A stretch of 64,000 nucleotides of DNA from Flavisphingomonas formosensis (GTDB lineage Bacteria; Pseudomonadota; Alphaproteobacteria; Sphingomonadales; Sphingomonadaceae). This document shows, piece after piece, positions 9,779 through 22,217 of this stretch. The notes beneath the pieces are model-generated. The model did no database searches, had not been told where the DNA came from, and saw only the letters and a list, made by a program, of their open reading frames with translations. The translations under genes and the position numbers were made by a program. Location: assembly GCF_009755815.1 (NCBI RefSeq), contig NZ_WRPK01000001.1:1-64000 (forward strand). The letters are read 5' to 3'. The stretch's first letter is position 1. Every line of letters starts with the position of its first letter.

Positions 9779-9900
9779 AGCGGCAAGGCCGCGGCGCGCA
9801 CGTCCCGTCCCTCCGTCGCGGGATGGTTGGGACATTCCACCGGGCACGAATTCGCTCTAAGGCAGGCCCGAATCACCCCTTGCCGGAGATAGCGCGCCCC

Positions 9901-10587
9901 ATGCCGACCCTCGTCCTGATCCGCCACGGCCAATCCGCCTGGAATCTCGAGAATCGCTTCACTGGCTGGTGGGATGTCAACCTGACCGATCAGGGCATTG
10001 CCGAGGCGAAGGCCGCGGGCGAGCTGCTTGCCGCCAAAGGGCTGGATTTCGATCAGTGCTTCACCAGCTTCCAGACGCGCGCGATCAAGACGCTGAACAT
10101 CGCGCTGGAGGCGATGGGCCGTCTCTGGCTGCCGGTCGAGAAGGACTGGCGGCTCAACGAGCGGCATTATGGCGGCCTGACCGGCCTCAACAAGGCCGAG
10201 ACCGCCGCCAAGCATGGCGACGAGCAGGTGAAGATCTGGCGCCGCTCGTTCGACATTCCCCCGCCCGTGCTGGAGCCGGGCGGAGACTATGACCTCGCGG
10301 CCGATCGCCGCTATGCCGGCATCGCCATCCCATCGACCGAGAGCCTGAAGGACACGATCGCCCGCGTTCTGCCCTATTGGGAATCGCGCATCGCACCCGA
10401 ACTGAGCGCCGGAAAGCGCGTGCTGATCTCCGCCCACGGCAATTCGCTGCGCGCGCTGGTCAAGCATCTCTCCAACATTCCGGACGACGAGATTACCGAG
10501 CTGGAGATCCCGACGGGCCAGCCCATCGTCTACGAGCTGACCGACGAACTGTCCGCCATCGACCGCTATTATCTGTCGGAGCGTTGA
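9901..10587 (+). CDS. gpmA: 2,3-bisphosphoglycerate-dependent phosphoglycerate mutase
   Basis: 228 residues of the histidine-phosphatase superfamily interconverting 3- and 2-phosphoglycerate in glycolysis. The phosphorylated histidine is His9 (IRHGQSAWN), with [14 protein letters not shown] (about 82-95) and [13 protein letters not shown] (about 180-192) supplying the other active-site residues. Shorter than the 250-residue E. coli enzyme but normal for alphaproteobacteria. ATG at 9901 follows CCGGAG with good spacing; longer in-frame extensions run into the EAL gene and are not real. A strong hairpin follows immediately. Confidence 0.95.
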   Translation: MPTLVLIRHGQSAWNLENRFTGWWDVNLTDQGIAEAKAAGELLAAKGLDFDQCFTSFQTRAIKTLNIALEAMGRLWLPVEKDWRLNERHYGGLTGLNKAETAAKHGDEQVKIWRRSFDIPPPVLEPGGDYDLAADRRYAGIAIPSTESLKDTIARVLPYWESRIAPELSAGKRVLISAHGNSLRALVKHLSNIPDDEITELEIPTGQPIVYELTDELSAIDRYYLSER

Positions 10588-10593
10588 GCGCTT

Positions 10594-10626
10594 TCCTCGA
10601 AAACGCCCTTTGCGCGTTTTCGAGGA
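10594..10626 (+). terminator. Terminator-like hairpin after gpmA
   Basis: TCCTCGAAAACGC and its exact complement GCGTTTTCGAGGA form a 13-bp stem with a 7-nt loop starting 6 nt after the stop codon. No downstream T tract, but the stem itself is strong. Confidence 0.65.
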
Positions 10627-10677
10627 GACTGCGCATCGGGCTTTTAATCCGGCTCGTTCAGGCTAACTTCGTCGCTT

Positions 10678-10753
10678 CAGCGCAAGCTGGGGTCGCTCTC
10701 CACCGTCACCGGAGCGACTGCCGAGAGTGATGCCGGCTTGCGCTGGCATGACG
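10678..10753. repeat. Intergenic palindromic repeat, family A (inverted copy)
   Basis: Contains GCAAGCTGGGGTCGCTCTC followed by GTGATGCCGGCTTGCGCTGGCATGAC (26 nt, 10728-10753 region), the reverse-oriented version of the GTCATGCCAGC...GCTGGCATGAC unit also found at 12518, 38139, 44284 and 54827. Placed between gpmA and purE. Confidence 0.7.
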
Positions 10754-10867
10754 GTCCGGAGCTGCCGCCGCCGCTCTATCCCCAGATAGGACGCTTTGCG
10801 TAAAGCGGCGGTTGCCAGCGTCCGGCCGCCGCCTTATGGACCCGCTTTTGCCGCAGGGGCGAGAGGA

Positions 10868-11353
10868 ATGGCGGACGATCCGCTGATCGGCATCATCATG
10901 GGCAGCCGCTCCGATTGGGAGACGATGCGCCACGCGTCGGAGACGTTGGCGGCACTCGGCGTGCCGTACGAAACGCGCGTCGTTTCGGCGCATCGCACGC
11001 CCGACCGGCTTTACGACTATGCCAAGTCGGCGGTCGGCCGGGGCCTTCGGGCGATCATCGCGGGTGCGGGCGGCGCGGCACATCTGCCGGGCATGACGGC
11101 ATCGATGACGCGGCTGCCGGTGCTCGGTGTCCCCGTCGAATCCAAGGCGCTGAGCGGCATGGACAGCCTGCTTTCCATCGTCCAGATGCCGGCCGGCATT
11201 CCTGTCGGCACGCTGGCGATCGGTCGGGCAGGCGCGGTCAACGCCGCCCTCCTCGCCGCCGCGATCCTGGCGACCACCGACGAGGCGCTCGCCGAGCGGC
11301 TCGACGCCTGGCGCGCGAAGCAGACCGCCGACGTGGCGGCGGAGCCCGAGTGA
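10868..11353 (+). CDS. purE: N5-carboxyaminoimidazole ribonucleotide mutase
   Basis: 161 residues of class I PurE, which converts N5-CAIR to CAIR in purine synthesis. The N-terminal [13 protein letters not shown] loop, [12 protein letters not shown] and [12 protein letters not shown] are the conserved CO2/ribonucleotide-binding segments. ATG at 10868 is preceded by AGGGGCGAGAGGA; an upstream in-frame start at 10796 gives a non-homologous proline-rich extension and is rejected. The gene overlaps purK by 4 nt (GTGA), so both are cotranslated. Confidence 0.95.
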   Translation: MADDPLIGIIMGSRSDWETMRHASETLAALGVPYETRVVSAHRTPDRLYDYAKSAVGRGLRAIIAGAGGAAHLPGMTASMTRLPVLGVPVESKALSGMDSLLSIVQMPAGIPVGTLAIGRAGAVNAALLAAAILATTDEALAERLDAWRAKQTADVAAEPE

Positions 11354-12414
11354 CGCTCGCTCCCGGTTCCACCATCGGCATCGTCGGCGGCGGCCAGCTT
11401 GGCCGGATGATGGCGATCGCCGCCGCGCAGCTCGGCTATCGCTGCCACATTTTCGCGCCGGAGGGCGAGGCGCCGGCGATCGACGTGGCCGCGGCCGCCA
11501 CCCGCGCGGCCTATGACGACCGCGATGCGCTGGCGCGCTTCGCCGCCGCAGTCGACGTCGTCACCTACGAGTTCGAGAATATCGATGCGGCGCCACTCGC
11601 CGCCCTTGCCGAGCAGGCGCTGGTCCGCCCGTCGGTCCGCGCGTTGGAAGTGACGCAGGACCGGCTGTTCGAAAAGAGCTTTGCGGCCGGGCAGGGCGGC
11701 CGGCCGGCACCCTATCGTCCGGTCGACTGCCTGGAGGATCTGCGCGCGGCCATCGACGCGCTCGGCACGCCGGCCATCCTGAAGACGCGGCGCATGGGCT
11801 ATGACGGCAAGGGCCAGGCGCGCATCGCCTCTTCGGACGACGCGGGGGCAGCCTGGGACGCGATCGGGCGGCGTCCGGCCGTGCTCGAAGCGATGGTGTC
11901 GTTCGAGGCGGAGTTCTCGATCCTGCTCGCCCGCGGCGCCGATGGCGCAACCGTCGCCTATGATGCGCCCGACAACAGTCATGTCGGCGGCATATTGGCG
12001 ACCTCCACCTTGCCCGCGCGGCCGATCGTCGCCGCTCAGCGCGACGAGGCGGTCGCGCTGGCCGAGCAGATCGCCGCCGCGCTCGATTATGTCGGCGTGC
12101 TGACCCTCGAATATTTCGCGACCGCGGACGGGCCGGTGCTCAACGAGATGGCGCCGCGCGTCCACAATTCCGGCCACTGGACGATCGAGGGCGCGGTCAC
12201 CAGCCAGTTCGAAAACCATGTCCGCGCCATCTGCGGCCTGCCGCTCGGCAGCGCCGAGCGCGTCCGGCCCCATGTCGAGATGCGCAACCTGATCGGCGAG
12301 GACGCCCATGCGTGGCGCGAAATCCTCTCGGATCCTGCCGCCCATCTCCATCTCTACGGCAAGGCCGAAGCCCGCGCCGGGCGCAAGATGGGGCATGTGA
12401 CGCGGATCTGGTGA
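11350..12414 (+). CDS. purK: N5-carboxyaminoimidazole ribonucleotide synthase
   Basis: 354 residues of an ATP-grasp enzyme that carboxylates AIR using bicarbonate and ATP, feeding PurE. N-terminal [16 protein letters not shown], the central ATP-grasp segment ([15 protein letters not shown]) and the C-terminal [18 protein letters not shown] are diagnostic. The start is the GTG at 11350 that overlaps the purE stop codon, which gives the standard PurK length. It is the last gene of this two-gene unit. Confidence 0.95.
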   Translation: MTLAPGSTIGIVGGGQLGRMMAIAAAQLGYRCHIFAPEGEAPAIDVAAAATRAAYDDRDALARFAAAVDVVTYEFENIDAAPLAALAEQALVRPSVRALEVTQDRLFEKSFAAGQGGRPAPYRPVDCLEDLRAAIDALGTPAILKTRRMGYDGKGQARIASSDDAGAAWDAIGRRPAVLEAMVSFEAEFSILLARGADGATVAYDAPDNSHVGGILATSTLPARPIVAAQRDEAVALAEQIAAALDYVGVLTLEYFATADGPVLNEMAPRVHNSGHWTIEGAVTSQFENHVRAICGLPLGSAERVRPHVEMRNLIGEDAHAWREILSDPAAHLHLYGKAEARAGRKMGHVTRIW

Positions 12415-12517
12415 TGGGAGCGAGGTTCGTAACCTGAAGCGGACCGAGCCCTGCAGACCGTCCCGGCCAAAGCACTGTCGGATTCACAGCCGATTTGGTC
12501 GTGCTTTCCTCCCTTCC

Positions 12518-12596
12518 GTCATGCCAGCGGGAGCTGGCATGACTCTCGACGGGCAGCCGGCGTGACTGGGGAGAGCCAGCTTCCGCTGGGGTGACG
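12518..12596. repeat. Intergenic palindromic repeat, family A
   Basis: Starts with GTCATGCCAGCGGGAGCTGGC, a near-perfect palindrome, and ends with GAGCCAGCTTCCGCTGGGG, a second half-palindrome. The same two-part architecture recurs at 38139-38220. It lies between convergent purK and a minus-strand gene, so it could also act in transcript ends. Confidence 0.7.
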
Positions 12597-12677
12597 TGGA
12601 TGGGAGCGAGCCGCGCGATATGGACTGGCCCGGCTTGCTCTATCCCATGACCGCCGCATGGACGCGCCGAGAAAATG

Positions 12678-12980
12678 TCACCCCTTGCGGGTACCCGTCA
12701 TCGGGAAGCTGCCGAACATGCCGGCCGTCACCGATCCTTCGAGACTATCGCCGGTCACGGTCGCCGAGCAGTCGAGCGTGAGCGGGATGGGGGAGCGTAT
12801 CTCCATCTTCCACGCCAGGCTGTCGCCATCCACGGATCCTGCGATGTCGATCGTACCGAGATCGCCGGCGACGCTGCCGGTGAAGACCGGGCCTTCGCTG
12901 GACACGCTCAGCACCATCCGCTGATCGCCCATCGGCGTGCGGGCCGTGCAATCCCATTGGCCGTCTATCGCCGCCATCAT
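12678..12980 (-). CDS. Small conserved-looking hypothetical protein
   Basis: 100 residues, no signal peptide or membrane segment. The sequence (IDGQWDCTARTPMGDQRMVLSV then GDLGTIDIAGSVDGDSLAWKM and a closing GMFGSFPMTGTRKG) reads like a small beta-barrel in which successive strands alternate, similar to short sphingomonad proteins of unknown role. Start chosen at 12980 because GGAG lies 5 nt upstream on the minus strand; the next ATG is 3 nt further in, and a TTG five codons upstream is less likely. It sits 26 nt downstream of the M16 peptidase gene on the same strand, so the two are probably cotranscribed. Confidence 0.65.
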   Translation of the reverse strand: MMAAIDGQWDCTARTPMGDQRMVLSVSSEGPVFTGSVAGDLGTIDIAGSVDGDSLAWKMEIRSPIPLTLDCSATVTGDSLEGSVTAGMFGSFPMTGTRKG

Positions 12981-13006
12981 TCGGTCTCCGCGCAACAGGG
13001 GCGGGC

Positions 13007-15844
13007 TCAGTTGCCCGCCGTCCCCATCTCCACCGGCAAGCCAATGCCGTCAAGCTGCGGCTTGACCGCCTTGGCATCGCCAATCACCACCCAGATCAGG
13101 CGCTTGGGATCGATCGCCGCGCGCGCCGCCTTGTCGAGATCCGCGGGCGTCATCGCCCGGTAGCGCGCCGGCAGCGTCGCATAATAATCGTCCGGCCGGC
13201 CGAGCATGGTGTTCTTCATCATTGCGACCAGCAGATCGGACGAGGTCTCGAAGCTGCCCGGCAGCGACAGGATCTGGCTGTTGATCGTCTGGTTGCGCTC
13301 TTCCTCGGTGGTGCCCTTGGTGGTCAGATAGTCCGTGATATCGGCCAGCGCCGCCTTGATCGATTCACCGGTCTTGTCGGTCTGCACCGGCGCATAGATG
13401 AACAGCGGGATGGTCTCCTTGACGCTCGGAAGCTGCGAGCCCGCATAATAGGCCCAGCCCTTGCTCTCGCGCAGATCGAGGATCAGGCGCGAGGTGGTGC
13501 TGCCGCCCAGCACCTCATTGGCGGTGAGCAGGGTCAGCGGGCTGTCCGTGCCCTTTTCAGGCGTCAGCAGGCCGGCCAGGATCATCGACTGCGGGCTTTG
13601 CGGCTTGTCGATCAGCACGATGCGCGAAGGACGCATCATCCGATCCATCCGGAACAGCTTCTGGCCCTTCGCCGCGGCCGGCGCCTTCCACTTGCCGAAG
13701 CGCGCTTCCAGTTCCGGCAGCAATTCGGCGAGGGTGGTGTCGCCCGTCGCGAAGATGGTGGCATTGTCCGGACGGATCCAGGCGTCGTGAAAGGCCAGCA
13801 GATCGGCCCGCGTGACAGCCTTCACGCCCGCCTCGTCGCCCGATCCGGTGAACGGCACGCCATAGGGATGCGCCGGACCGTAGAGCAGCGGGGGCAAGGT
13901 GCGCATCGCCATCCCGGTCGGCTGCGTCTTCTCGTCCGCGATGCGGGTGAGCAGCTGGCTGCGCAGCCGCTCCACCTCGGTCGGCGCGAAGGCCGGATGC
14001 TGCACGATGTCCGCGAGCAGATCCAACGACGCGCCGAGATTGGGCTTCAGCGCGAACAGCCCCACATCGGTGCGGTCCATCCCGGCATTGGCGCCGATGG
14101 TGGCGCCGAGCCGTTCCTGCTCCTCCGCAATCTGTACCGAATTGCGCGTGGCTGTGCCTTCGTCGAGCAGCATGGTCATCAACTGGCCGGTGCCGAGCTT
14201 GGCCTTGTTGTCCGCGGCCGTACCGGCATCGAACGACACCGAGATCCGCACCGTCGGCACCGCGGTGCGGCGCGCGAACACCACCGGAATGCCGTTCGAG
14301 AGCTTGGCGTGCTCCACCGCCGGCCATTGCAGATCGGCGACCGGCTGGATCGGCGGCTCGGCGATCTTGGCGGGGACGGGGGCCGCCGCGGCGGGCGCGG
14401 GCGCGCCGCCGGACCTGGGATCCTTGAAGAAGGCCGGGCGGTGGATGGCATTGCCGGCCAGCGCATTGTCCTCGGCCGAGCGATCGCCCGGTTCCACGGT
14501 CAGCCGCAGCACCGGCCGGCCGAACCATTTGCGCGCCGCGGCGGCCACCGATTCCGGCGTGGCGGCGGCATAGGCGGCCAGATCCTTCTTATATTTGTCG
14601 GGATCGCCCGAATAGACCTCCCCCTCGGCGAGCGTCACCGCCTTGCCGCCCATGCCGCCAACCTGCTCCAGACCCGCGATCGTCCCGGCCGCCACCTTGG
14701 TCGCGGCGCGCTTCACCTCGTCGGCGCTCGGCCCCTTGGCGAGAAAATCGGCAAGGAGCTGGTCCAGTCGCTTGCCGACGGCGACCGGATCGACGCCCGG
14801 CTTCACGTCGACCGTGATCTCGGCGAGGCTGACCTTCTCGAACTCCTGGATGCCGGCGCTGACCGAAACCGCGGTTTTCTCCTGGCGGACGAGCATATTG
14901 TCGAGCCGCGAGGAAGACAGACCGCCGAAGATCGACATGGCCATTTCGAGCGCCGGCAGATCCGCGCCGTTGACGCCGGGCACCACCCAGTTGCGATAGA
15001 GCCGCACCGTCGCGACATGGTCGCGCATCGTCTTGGCGACATCCTTGTCCAGCGTCGGCACGGTGGCGTCGACGTCCTTCGGCTCGGGACCGGACGGGAT
15101 GGCGCCGAACCATTTGGCCACCTTCTCCTTTGCGGTCGCCACGTCGATATCGCCGGCGAGGACGAGCACCGCATTGTTGGGGCCATAATGGGTACGGAAC
15201 CAGGTCTTGACGTCGTCGAGGCTGGCCGCGTTCAGATCGGCCATCGATCCGATCGTCGAATGGCGATAGGGGTGGCCTTCCGGAAACAGCGCCGCGAGCT
15301 GCGCATATTCGACGAGACCATAGGGGTTGTTCTCCCCCATGCGCTTCTCGTTCTGGACGACGGCGCGCTGCGCATCCAGCTTCTTCTGGGTCATCGCGCC
15401 GAGCAGATGGCCCATCCGATCCGCTTCCAGGAACAGCGCGCGATCCAGCGCGCCGGTCGGCACCGTCTCGAAATAATTGGTGCGATCGAACCAGGTCGTT
15501 CCGTTCCAATCGGTTGCGCCGATATCTTCCAGCCGGCCGAAGAAGGGGCCGTCGGCATTTTCGGAGCCGTAGAACATGAGATGTTCGAACAGATGGGCGA
15601 AGCCGGTCTTTCCGGCCGGCTCGTAGCGCGATCCGACATGATACCAGATGGAGACGGCGACCACGGGCGCCTTGCGATCGGTCGACACGATCACCCGCAG
15701 GCCGTTGGGCAGGGTGAAGCCTTCATGAGGAATGTCGACCAGCTTCACGAGATCGGCGACGGGGGCGGGTTGGGCGACGGGCGCCGCGAGTGCGGAGGTC
15801 GAAAGCAGTGCGGCTGCGAAAACGCCGAAGATGGAACGGATCAT
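13007..15844 (-). CDS. Secreted M16 (insulinase/pitrilysin) zinc peptidase, two fused halves
   Basis: 945 residues with a signal peptide (about 1-20, cleavage after SALA). The N-terminal half carries the inverted zinc motif HxxEH (His84-Leu-Phe-Glu87-His88) and the third ligand glutamate near 166 (VVQNEKR). The C-terminal half, from about residue 500, is a second M16 module that lacks HxxEH (GTGQLMTMLLDEGTATRN in its place), the usual inactive partner that closes the chamber. A proline/alanine-rich linker (about 475-500) joins them. It likely degrades peptides in the periplasm. It is divergent from clpB. Confidence 0.93.
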   Translation of the reverse strand: MIRSIFGVFAAALLSTSALAAPVAQPAPVADLVKLVDIPHEGFTLPNGLRVIVSTDRKAPVVAVSIWYHVGSRYEPAGKTGFAHLFEHLMFYGSENADGPFFGRLEDIGATDWNGTTWFDRTNYFETVPTGALDRALFLEADRMGHLLGAMTQKKLDAQRAVVQNEKRMGENNPYGLVEYAQLAALFPEGHPYRHSTIGSMADLNAASLDDVKTWFRTHYGPNNAVLVLAGDIDVATAKEKVAKWFGAIPSGPEPKDVDATVPTLDKDVAKTMRDHVATVRLYRNWVVPGVNGADLPALEMAMSIFGGLSSSRLDNMLVRQEKTAVSVSAGIQEFEKVSLAEITVDVKPGVDPVAVGKRLDQLLADFLAKGPSADEVKRAATKVAAGTIAGLEQVGGMGGKAVTLAEGEVYSGDPDKYKKDLAAYAAATPESVAAAARKWFGRPVLRLTVEPGDRSAEDNALAGNAIHRPAFFKDPRSGGAPAPAAAAPVPAKIAEPPIQPVADLQWPAVEHAKLSNGIPVVFARRTAVPTVRISVSFDAGTAADNKAKLGTGQLMTMLLDEGTATRNSVQIAEEQERLGATIGANAGMDRTDVGLFALKPNLGASLDLLADIVQHPAFAPTEVERLRSQLLTRIADEKTQPTGMAMRTLPPLLYGPAHPYGVPFTGSGDEAGVKAVTRADLLAFHDAWIRPDNATIFATGDTTLAELLPELEARFGKWKAPAAAKGQKLFRMDRMMRPSRIVLIDKPQSPQSMILAGLLTPEKGTDSPLTLLTANEVLGGSTTSRLILDLRESKGWAYYAGSQLPSVKETIPLFIYAPVQTDKTGESIKAALADITDYLTTKGTTEEERNQTINSQILSLPGSFETSSDLLVAMMKNTMLGRPDDYYATLPARYRAMTPADLDKAARAAIDPKRLIWVVIGDAKAVKPQLDGIGLPVEMGTAGN

Positions 15845-15984
15845 GCGGGACTTTCCGTATAGGGTCGCCGATCGGCGGATGCGACATCCTAGCGACGCGG
15901 CAAAGGGTTACAATAGCAGGGGTTCGACGAACGGCCGGAACGGTTCGACCAATCCGGATTTTTGATTTTGTCGCCGGCCCGCAT

Positions 15985-16015
15985 CTTGTGTGGCAAAAAA
16001 GCAACACTATGTGGG
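15985..16015 (+). promoter_or_regulatory. Predicted sigma32 (RpoH) heat-shock promoter of clpB
   Basis: CTTGTG (15985-15990) and CTATGTGGG (16007-16015) are separated by 16 nt. The second block fits the alphaproteobacterial RpoH -10 consensus CYTATNTNNG at 9 of 10 positions and the first keeps the CTTG core. It ends 24 nt before the clpB start, which fits clpB being a classical RpoH target. Confidence 0.55.
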
Positions 16016-16039
16016 CGGTCTGGAAGGGGATTTAGATCC

Positions 16040-18637
<2,598 letters not shown>

Positions 18638-18677
18638 ACCGCTATATCGTGCGCGAAGGCGCGCAATCGTTAACCCG

Positions 18678-18715
18678 GAGCCAGCTATGCGCTTCCAATA
18701 TAGCGTAGCTGGCTC
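18678..18715. terminator. Bidirectional terminator hairpin after clpB
   Basis: GAGCCAGCTA (18678-18687) and TAGCTGGCTC (18706-18715) form a perfect 10-bp stem in the gap between convergent clpB and the small secreted protein gene. Confidence 0.6.
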
Positions 18716-18732
18716 TGGCAATTCATTGTTGC

Positions 18733-18990
18733 TCAGGGACGCATAGCAGGTACATTCCTTTGCGCCTTGTCCACCGCGTCGCGGTCGGACCGCTTTTGGT
18801 CATCCCACTCCGCTCGTGTCATGCAGACCTTGCGCGTCGCCAGGCGGCTGCCTGTCACCTCCTGTCTTTCGCAGATGACTTCTTCACGACCGCCCTTTTG
18901 GGGCTTGCCAGTGTCCCCGATCTGTTGCGCGGAGACCGGAACTGCGAGAACGAGGCCTGCCCACAGAGCGTATCGGACGAGATAGTTCAC
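18733..18990 (-). CDS. Small secreted hypothetical protein
   Basis: 85 residues: a signal peptide (MNYLVRYALWAGLVLAVPVSAQQ), then a short charged region with two cysteines (ICERQEVTGSRLATRKVCMTRAEWDDQKR) that may form a disulfide, and a lysine/arginine-rich tail. Sphingomonads carry many such short periplasmic proteins of unknown role, recognisable by the ETGSRLxxxKVCMTxxEW pattern. It lies convergent to clpB with a shared hairpin. Confidence 0.75.
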   Translation of the reverse strand: MNYLVRYALWAGLVLAVPVSAQQIGDTGKPQKGGREEVICERQEVTGSRLATRKVCMTRAEWDDQKRSDRDAVDKAQRNVPAMRP

Positions 18991-19064
18991 GCAACATCCT
19001 CCAAGATCATGTCCAAGACGGGAATGCTAAAGGGCAGTTAGCCAATCCTCAACGCCGGATGATC

Positions 19065-19101
19065 AAAGCCGGGCGGGAACGATCTGTTCTCGCCCGGCTT
19101 T
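19065..19101 (-). terminator. Terminator of the TonB-dependent receptor gene
   Basis: AAAGCCGGGCG (19065-19075) and CGCCCGGCTTT (19091-19101) form an 11-bp stem downstream of the receptor stop codon, a classical intrinsic-type hairpin with A/T flanks. Confidence 0.8.
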
Positions 19102-19121
19102 GGCCGTCTATTTGCGTACCA

Positions 19122-22100
19122 TCAATATCTCGCGGTCACTCCAACGAAGAGATACCGGCCCAGCGCGTCATAGACGCCCGGATAGGTATTTCCGTTCACA
19201 TAGGCATTCAGCTGGTCGTTACCGTTGATGACCGGCGGATCCTTGTCGAAGATATTGTTGGCGCCGACACGGAAGGTGAACTTGTCGTCAATGTTGACGC
19301 TCGCGACGAGATCCAGATAGTTGACCGACTTGATGCGATCGAACGGATGCCCGGCCTTGCCAGTGCCGTCCGAACCCGGATTGATATCCGTCGCCGCAGC
19401 CTCCCAGCGGGACCCGCCAAAGTGCCGCCACGTCGCGGTGAGCGCGAAATTGTCGACCGGAGCCCAGGTTGCACGGAAGGTATGACGCCATTTTGGCGTG
19501 GGTACGCCGCAATTGTCGCCATAGAAACCGACGCACTCATAATAACCCGCCGAAGAGAGGCTTCCGTTCGGCAGATGGTTGAGCACTTCCGTCTTCTGCT
19601 TCAGGACATAGGTGCCGTTCAGCGACATATCGATCACGCCGGCCTTGAGGCCGAGACGATCGAGATCGAGACGATAGGCCACGCTGACGTCGATACCCGA
19701 ATTTTTGAGATGTCCGGAATTGTAGATCGGATCGATGATGTAACCGCCCGGGCCGAGCCAGAGCGAACCATTGACCGGATCGCGCTTGATCAGATCGCAA
19801 TAATAATCGCTGCCGGTGGCCATGCACTGGCTGATGATCGTGTCGTATCCATCCGTCTTGATCGTATCGCGCAGGTTGATCGTGTAATAATCGACCGTAG
19901 CTGTGAAGCCGCGCAACAGGCCACGCGGAGCGAAGACGACGCCGACCGTCTTGGTGATCGCGGTTTCCGGCTTGAGCGTGCTGCCAGCGGTGACGGCACC
20001 CGCCGTCTGCGAATTATACTGGCTCGCCGGGTTCGAGACGATGCCGTTGTGAAGATGGGTGAGGAAGTTGGGATCGTTGCGGCCTGTACGCAGGCAGCCC
20101 ACCTCATCCCCGTTATACTCGTCTGCCGAGCAAGGATCGCCCGAGCCTCCGAGGCCAAGCTGCCGCGGCGCGAAGAGATCGAATATGGTCGGCGCGCGAA
20201 CGGCGCGGTTGATGGTTCCACGGAACCGAATGGCGGATTCCATCTCGCCGGCAAAGGGCTGCCACTCGAAACCGACCTTCCACGTATTGGTGGTCTTGAC
20301 GGTCGAATAATAGGAATAGCGGTAGGCGGCGTTTATGTCGAAGCGCTGGAAGCCCGGGATATTCTTCAAAAGCGGAATATCCGCTTCGACGAAGGCTTCC
20401 TTGACGTCATAAGAGCCTGCGGAAGGCTTGGTCTCGCCGCCCTGGCCCAGCAGATCGCCAGTCGAATAGGCAAGGTCCGTGTTCAGCCGCACCCATTCCT
20501 TGCGATATTCGCCGCCGATGGCGACGTTGACGCCATCCTCGGCCCACGGGCTTTTGATTCCATATTCGCCGAGCTGGCCATTGAGCGCGAAATCGGCGAC
20601 GAATTCCTTGGTGTACCCGCTCTTATTGCCCGGAGTCTGGACATAATCGAGCGCCGCCTGGGTCACGCCCGTGGCGGAGGTGGGCTGGATCGTCGTCGTC
20701 CCCGTGAAGATATTATAGGGCGCGCAGGAGGTATCCGCGATCGGAGTGCCGTCCGGATTGAGGCAAGCATTCAACGCATTGCGAACGCGAGAGAAGGAGA
20801 AGTCGTTGAGATAGGTTTCCCGATAGATCGTCTTGCCCAGCTGCGCATAGGCGTCATAGGACCAGGCGCTGGACAGTTCGCCCTTTGCGCCGCCCAAGAT
20901 GCGGAATGCACGATGCTCGAGCTGATCGTCGCGAGAACCGCCCTCGACGTTGCGCTTGAAGATCACCGTATCCACGGTCTGGCGACTGTCGGCAAAGTTG
21001 CCGCTTACCGGAAGTGCGCAGCCCAGAGCACCCGCCTGCACGGCGGAGAACATCGGATTGCTGCAATTGAGGGTGAACAAGTTGCCGAACGTGCCGCTGG
21101 GCGCGATCTGCGCGTCGCTCTTGTCCTTCATGTAGAGGAAATCGGCGTAGGGCTTGAATGCGTCGCTCACGTCATAATGGACGAACGCGCCGATATTGTA
21201 GCGGCGGTCGGGACGCTGATAATAGTTGGTCGGCGCAAAATTGTAGCGATCCGTATTCTCGAACGGACGGAAGGTTTTTCCCGTCGTCGAGTCGACGATG
21301 AAAGCGTCTCCATTGCCGGAGTCTGTGATGAAATTCGCAACGGCGCTGTTTCGCGACCCGAAGCAGGAGAGATTGTCCAGGAAGCTGGTCGTGGATGCGT
21401 TCGACCCAAAGCCGCACGCGCTGTAATCTCGCGCATCCTGCGTCACGGCGCGCTGTTGATGATAGCTTGCGAATACCGAGAAATGGCCCCGGCCGTCGCC
21501 GAACTTGGTGCCGAACGCACCCGATATGTCGTAGTTGAGACCGTCCGTCTCATTTCCGTGCGGATAGCTGAACTTGCGAGGATCCGCCGCGATGACGCTG
21601 GCTACCGGATTATCGTTGTTGTGCGCGTACAGGCCAGTCTGTCCGTCGATCTTGAAACCTTCGAAATCGCGATCGAGAACGAAGTTGACGACGCCAGCCA
21701 CAGCGTCCGCACCATAAATGGCGGATGCACCGCCGGTGAGCACGTCGACGCGCTTGATCAGGATCGAGGGAATATTGTTGATGTCAGCAGCGGAGCCGAG
21801 GATGCTACCCGCCTCCCGGCTGGGATCGCCTGGCGGCAAGCGACGTCCGTCGACCAAGACCAGCGTCCGGGTTTCACCAAGGTTGCGCAGGTTGAGCGTT
21901 GCGGTGCCGTCCGCACCGTTGGAAACGCCGCTCGACTGCGACGCATAAACCTGCGGCAGGCTGTTGACGATATCTTCCGTACGGCTGCGTCCCGACAGCT
22001 GAATAGCTTTATCGCTCACAACAGTGACCGGGCTGCTGGCGATAAGTTCCGGCCGCGCGATACGGCTGCCGGTAACGACGATCGTCTGATCTTCGCCCGC

Positions 22101-22217
22101 AGACTCGGCAGCAGCCGCTGCTGGTGGAGCCGACTGGGCTAAAGCCGCCGTCGCGACGAACAACGACCCTGCGATGACAGTGGATGCCAGCAGGCGATCC
22201 CGAAGGTTCTGATTCAT
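19122..22217 (-). CDS. TonB-dependent outer-membrane receptor
   Basis: 1031 residues: signal peptide (about 1-27, ending AALAQ), a TonB-box-like EDQTIVVTGSRIARPEL (about 42-58), the plug domain (LNLRNLGETRTLVLVDGRR, GGASAIYGADAVAGVVNFVL) and a long beta-barrel ending in the terminal aromatic motif LFVGVTARY (last residue Tyr). This type takes up large or scarce substrates using TonB energy; the ligand cannot be read from sequence, and no transporter or hydrolase genes flank it. A good SD (AGGGGA, 5 nt) precedes the ATG. Several Cys pairs in surface loops (for example CGFGSNAS...LSC) suggest disulfides. Confidence 0.95.
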   Translation of the reverse strand: MNQNLRDRLLASTVIAGSLFVATAALAQSAPPAAAAAESAGEDQTIVVTGSRIARPELIASSPVTVVSDKAIQLSGRSRTEDIVNSLPQVYASQSSGVSNGADGTATLNLRNLGETRTLVLVDGRRLPPGDPSREAGSILGSAADINNIPSILIKRVDVLTGGASAIYGADAVAGVVNFVLDRDFEGFKIDGQTGLYAHNNDNPVASVIAADPRKFSYPHGNETDGLNYDISGAFGTKFGDGRGHFSVFASYHQQRAVTQDARDYSACGFGSNASTTSFLDNLSCFGSRNSAVANFITDSGNGDAFIVDSTTGKTFRPFENTDRYNFAPTNYYQRPDRRYNIGAFVHYDVSDAFKPYADFLYMKDKSDAQIAPSGTFGNLFTLNCSNPMFSAVQAGALGCALPVSGNFADSRQTVDTVIFKRNVEGGSRDDQLEHRAFRILGGAKGELSSAWSYDAYAQLGKTIYRETYLNDFSFSRVRNALNACLNPDGTPIADTSCAPYNIFTGTTTIQPTSATGVTQAALDYVQTPGNKSGYTKEFVADFALNGQLGEYGIKSPWAEDGVNVAIGGEYRKEWVRLNTDLAYSTGDLLGQGGETKPSAGSYDVKEAFVEADIPLLKNIPGFQRFDINAAYRYSYYSTVKTTNTWKVGFEWQPFAGEMESAIRFRGTINRAVRAPTIFDLFAPRQLGLGGSGDPCSADEYNGDEVGCLRTGRNDPNFLTHLHNGIVSNPASQYNSQTAGAVTAGSTLKPETAITKTVGVVFAPRGLLRGFTATVDYYTINLRDTIKTDGYDTIISQCMATGSDYYCDLIKRDPVNGSLWLGPGGYIIDPIYNSGHLKNSGIDVSVAYRLDLDRLGLKAGVIDMSLNGTYVLKQKTEVLNHLPNGSLSSAGYYECVGFYGDNCGVPTPKWRHTFRATWAPVDNFALTATWRHFGGSRWEAAATDINPGSDGTGKAGHPFDRIKSVNYLDLVASVNIDDKFTFRVGANNIFDKDPPVINGNDQLNAYVNGNTYPGVYDALGRYLFVGVTARY

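Noticed and set aside
13598-15862. A 754-codon open frame opposite the M16 peptidase
   Set aside because: Antisense shadow; no domain or signal, and it covers the zinc-peptidase coding region in reverse.
19059-22142. A 1027-codon open frame on the plus strand opposite the TonB-dependent receptor
   Set aside because: It is an antisense shadow created by high-GC codon use; the minus-strand receptor has a signal peptide, plug and barrel motifs, and this frame has none.
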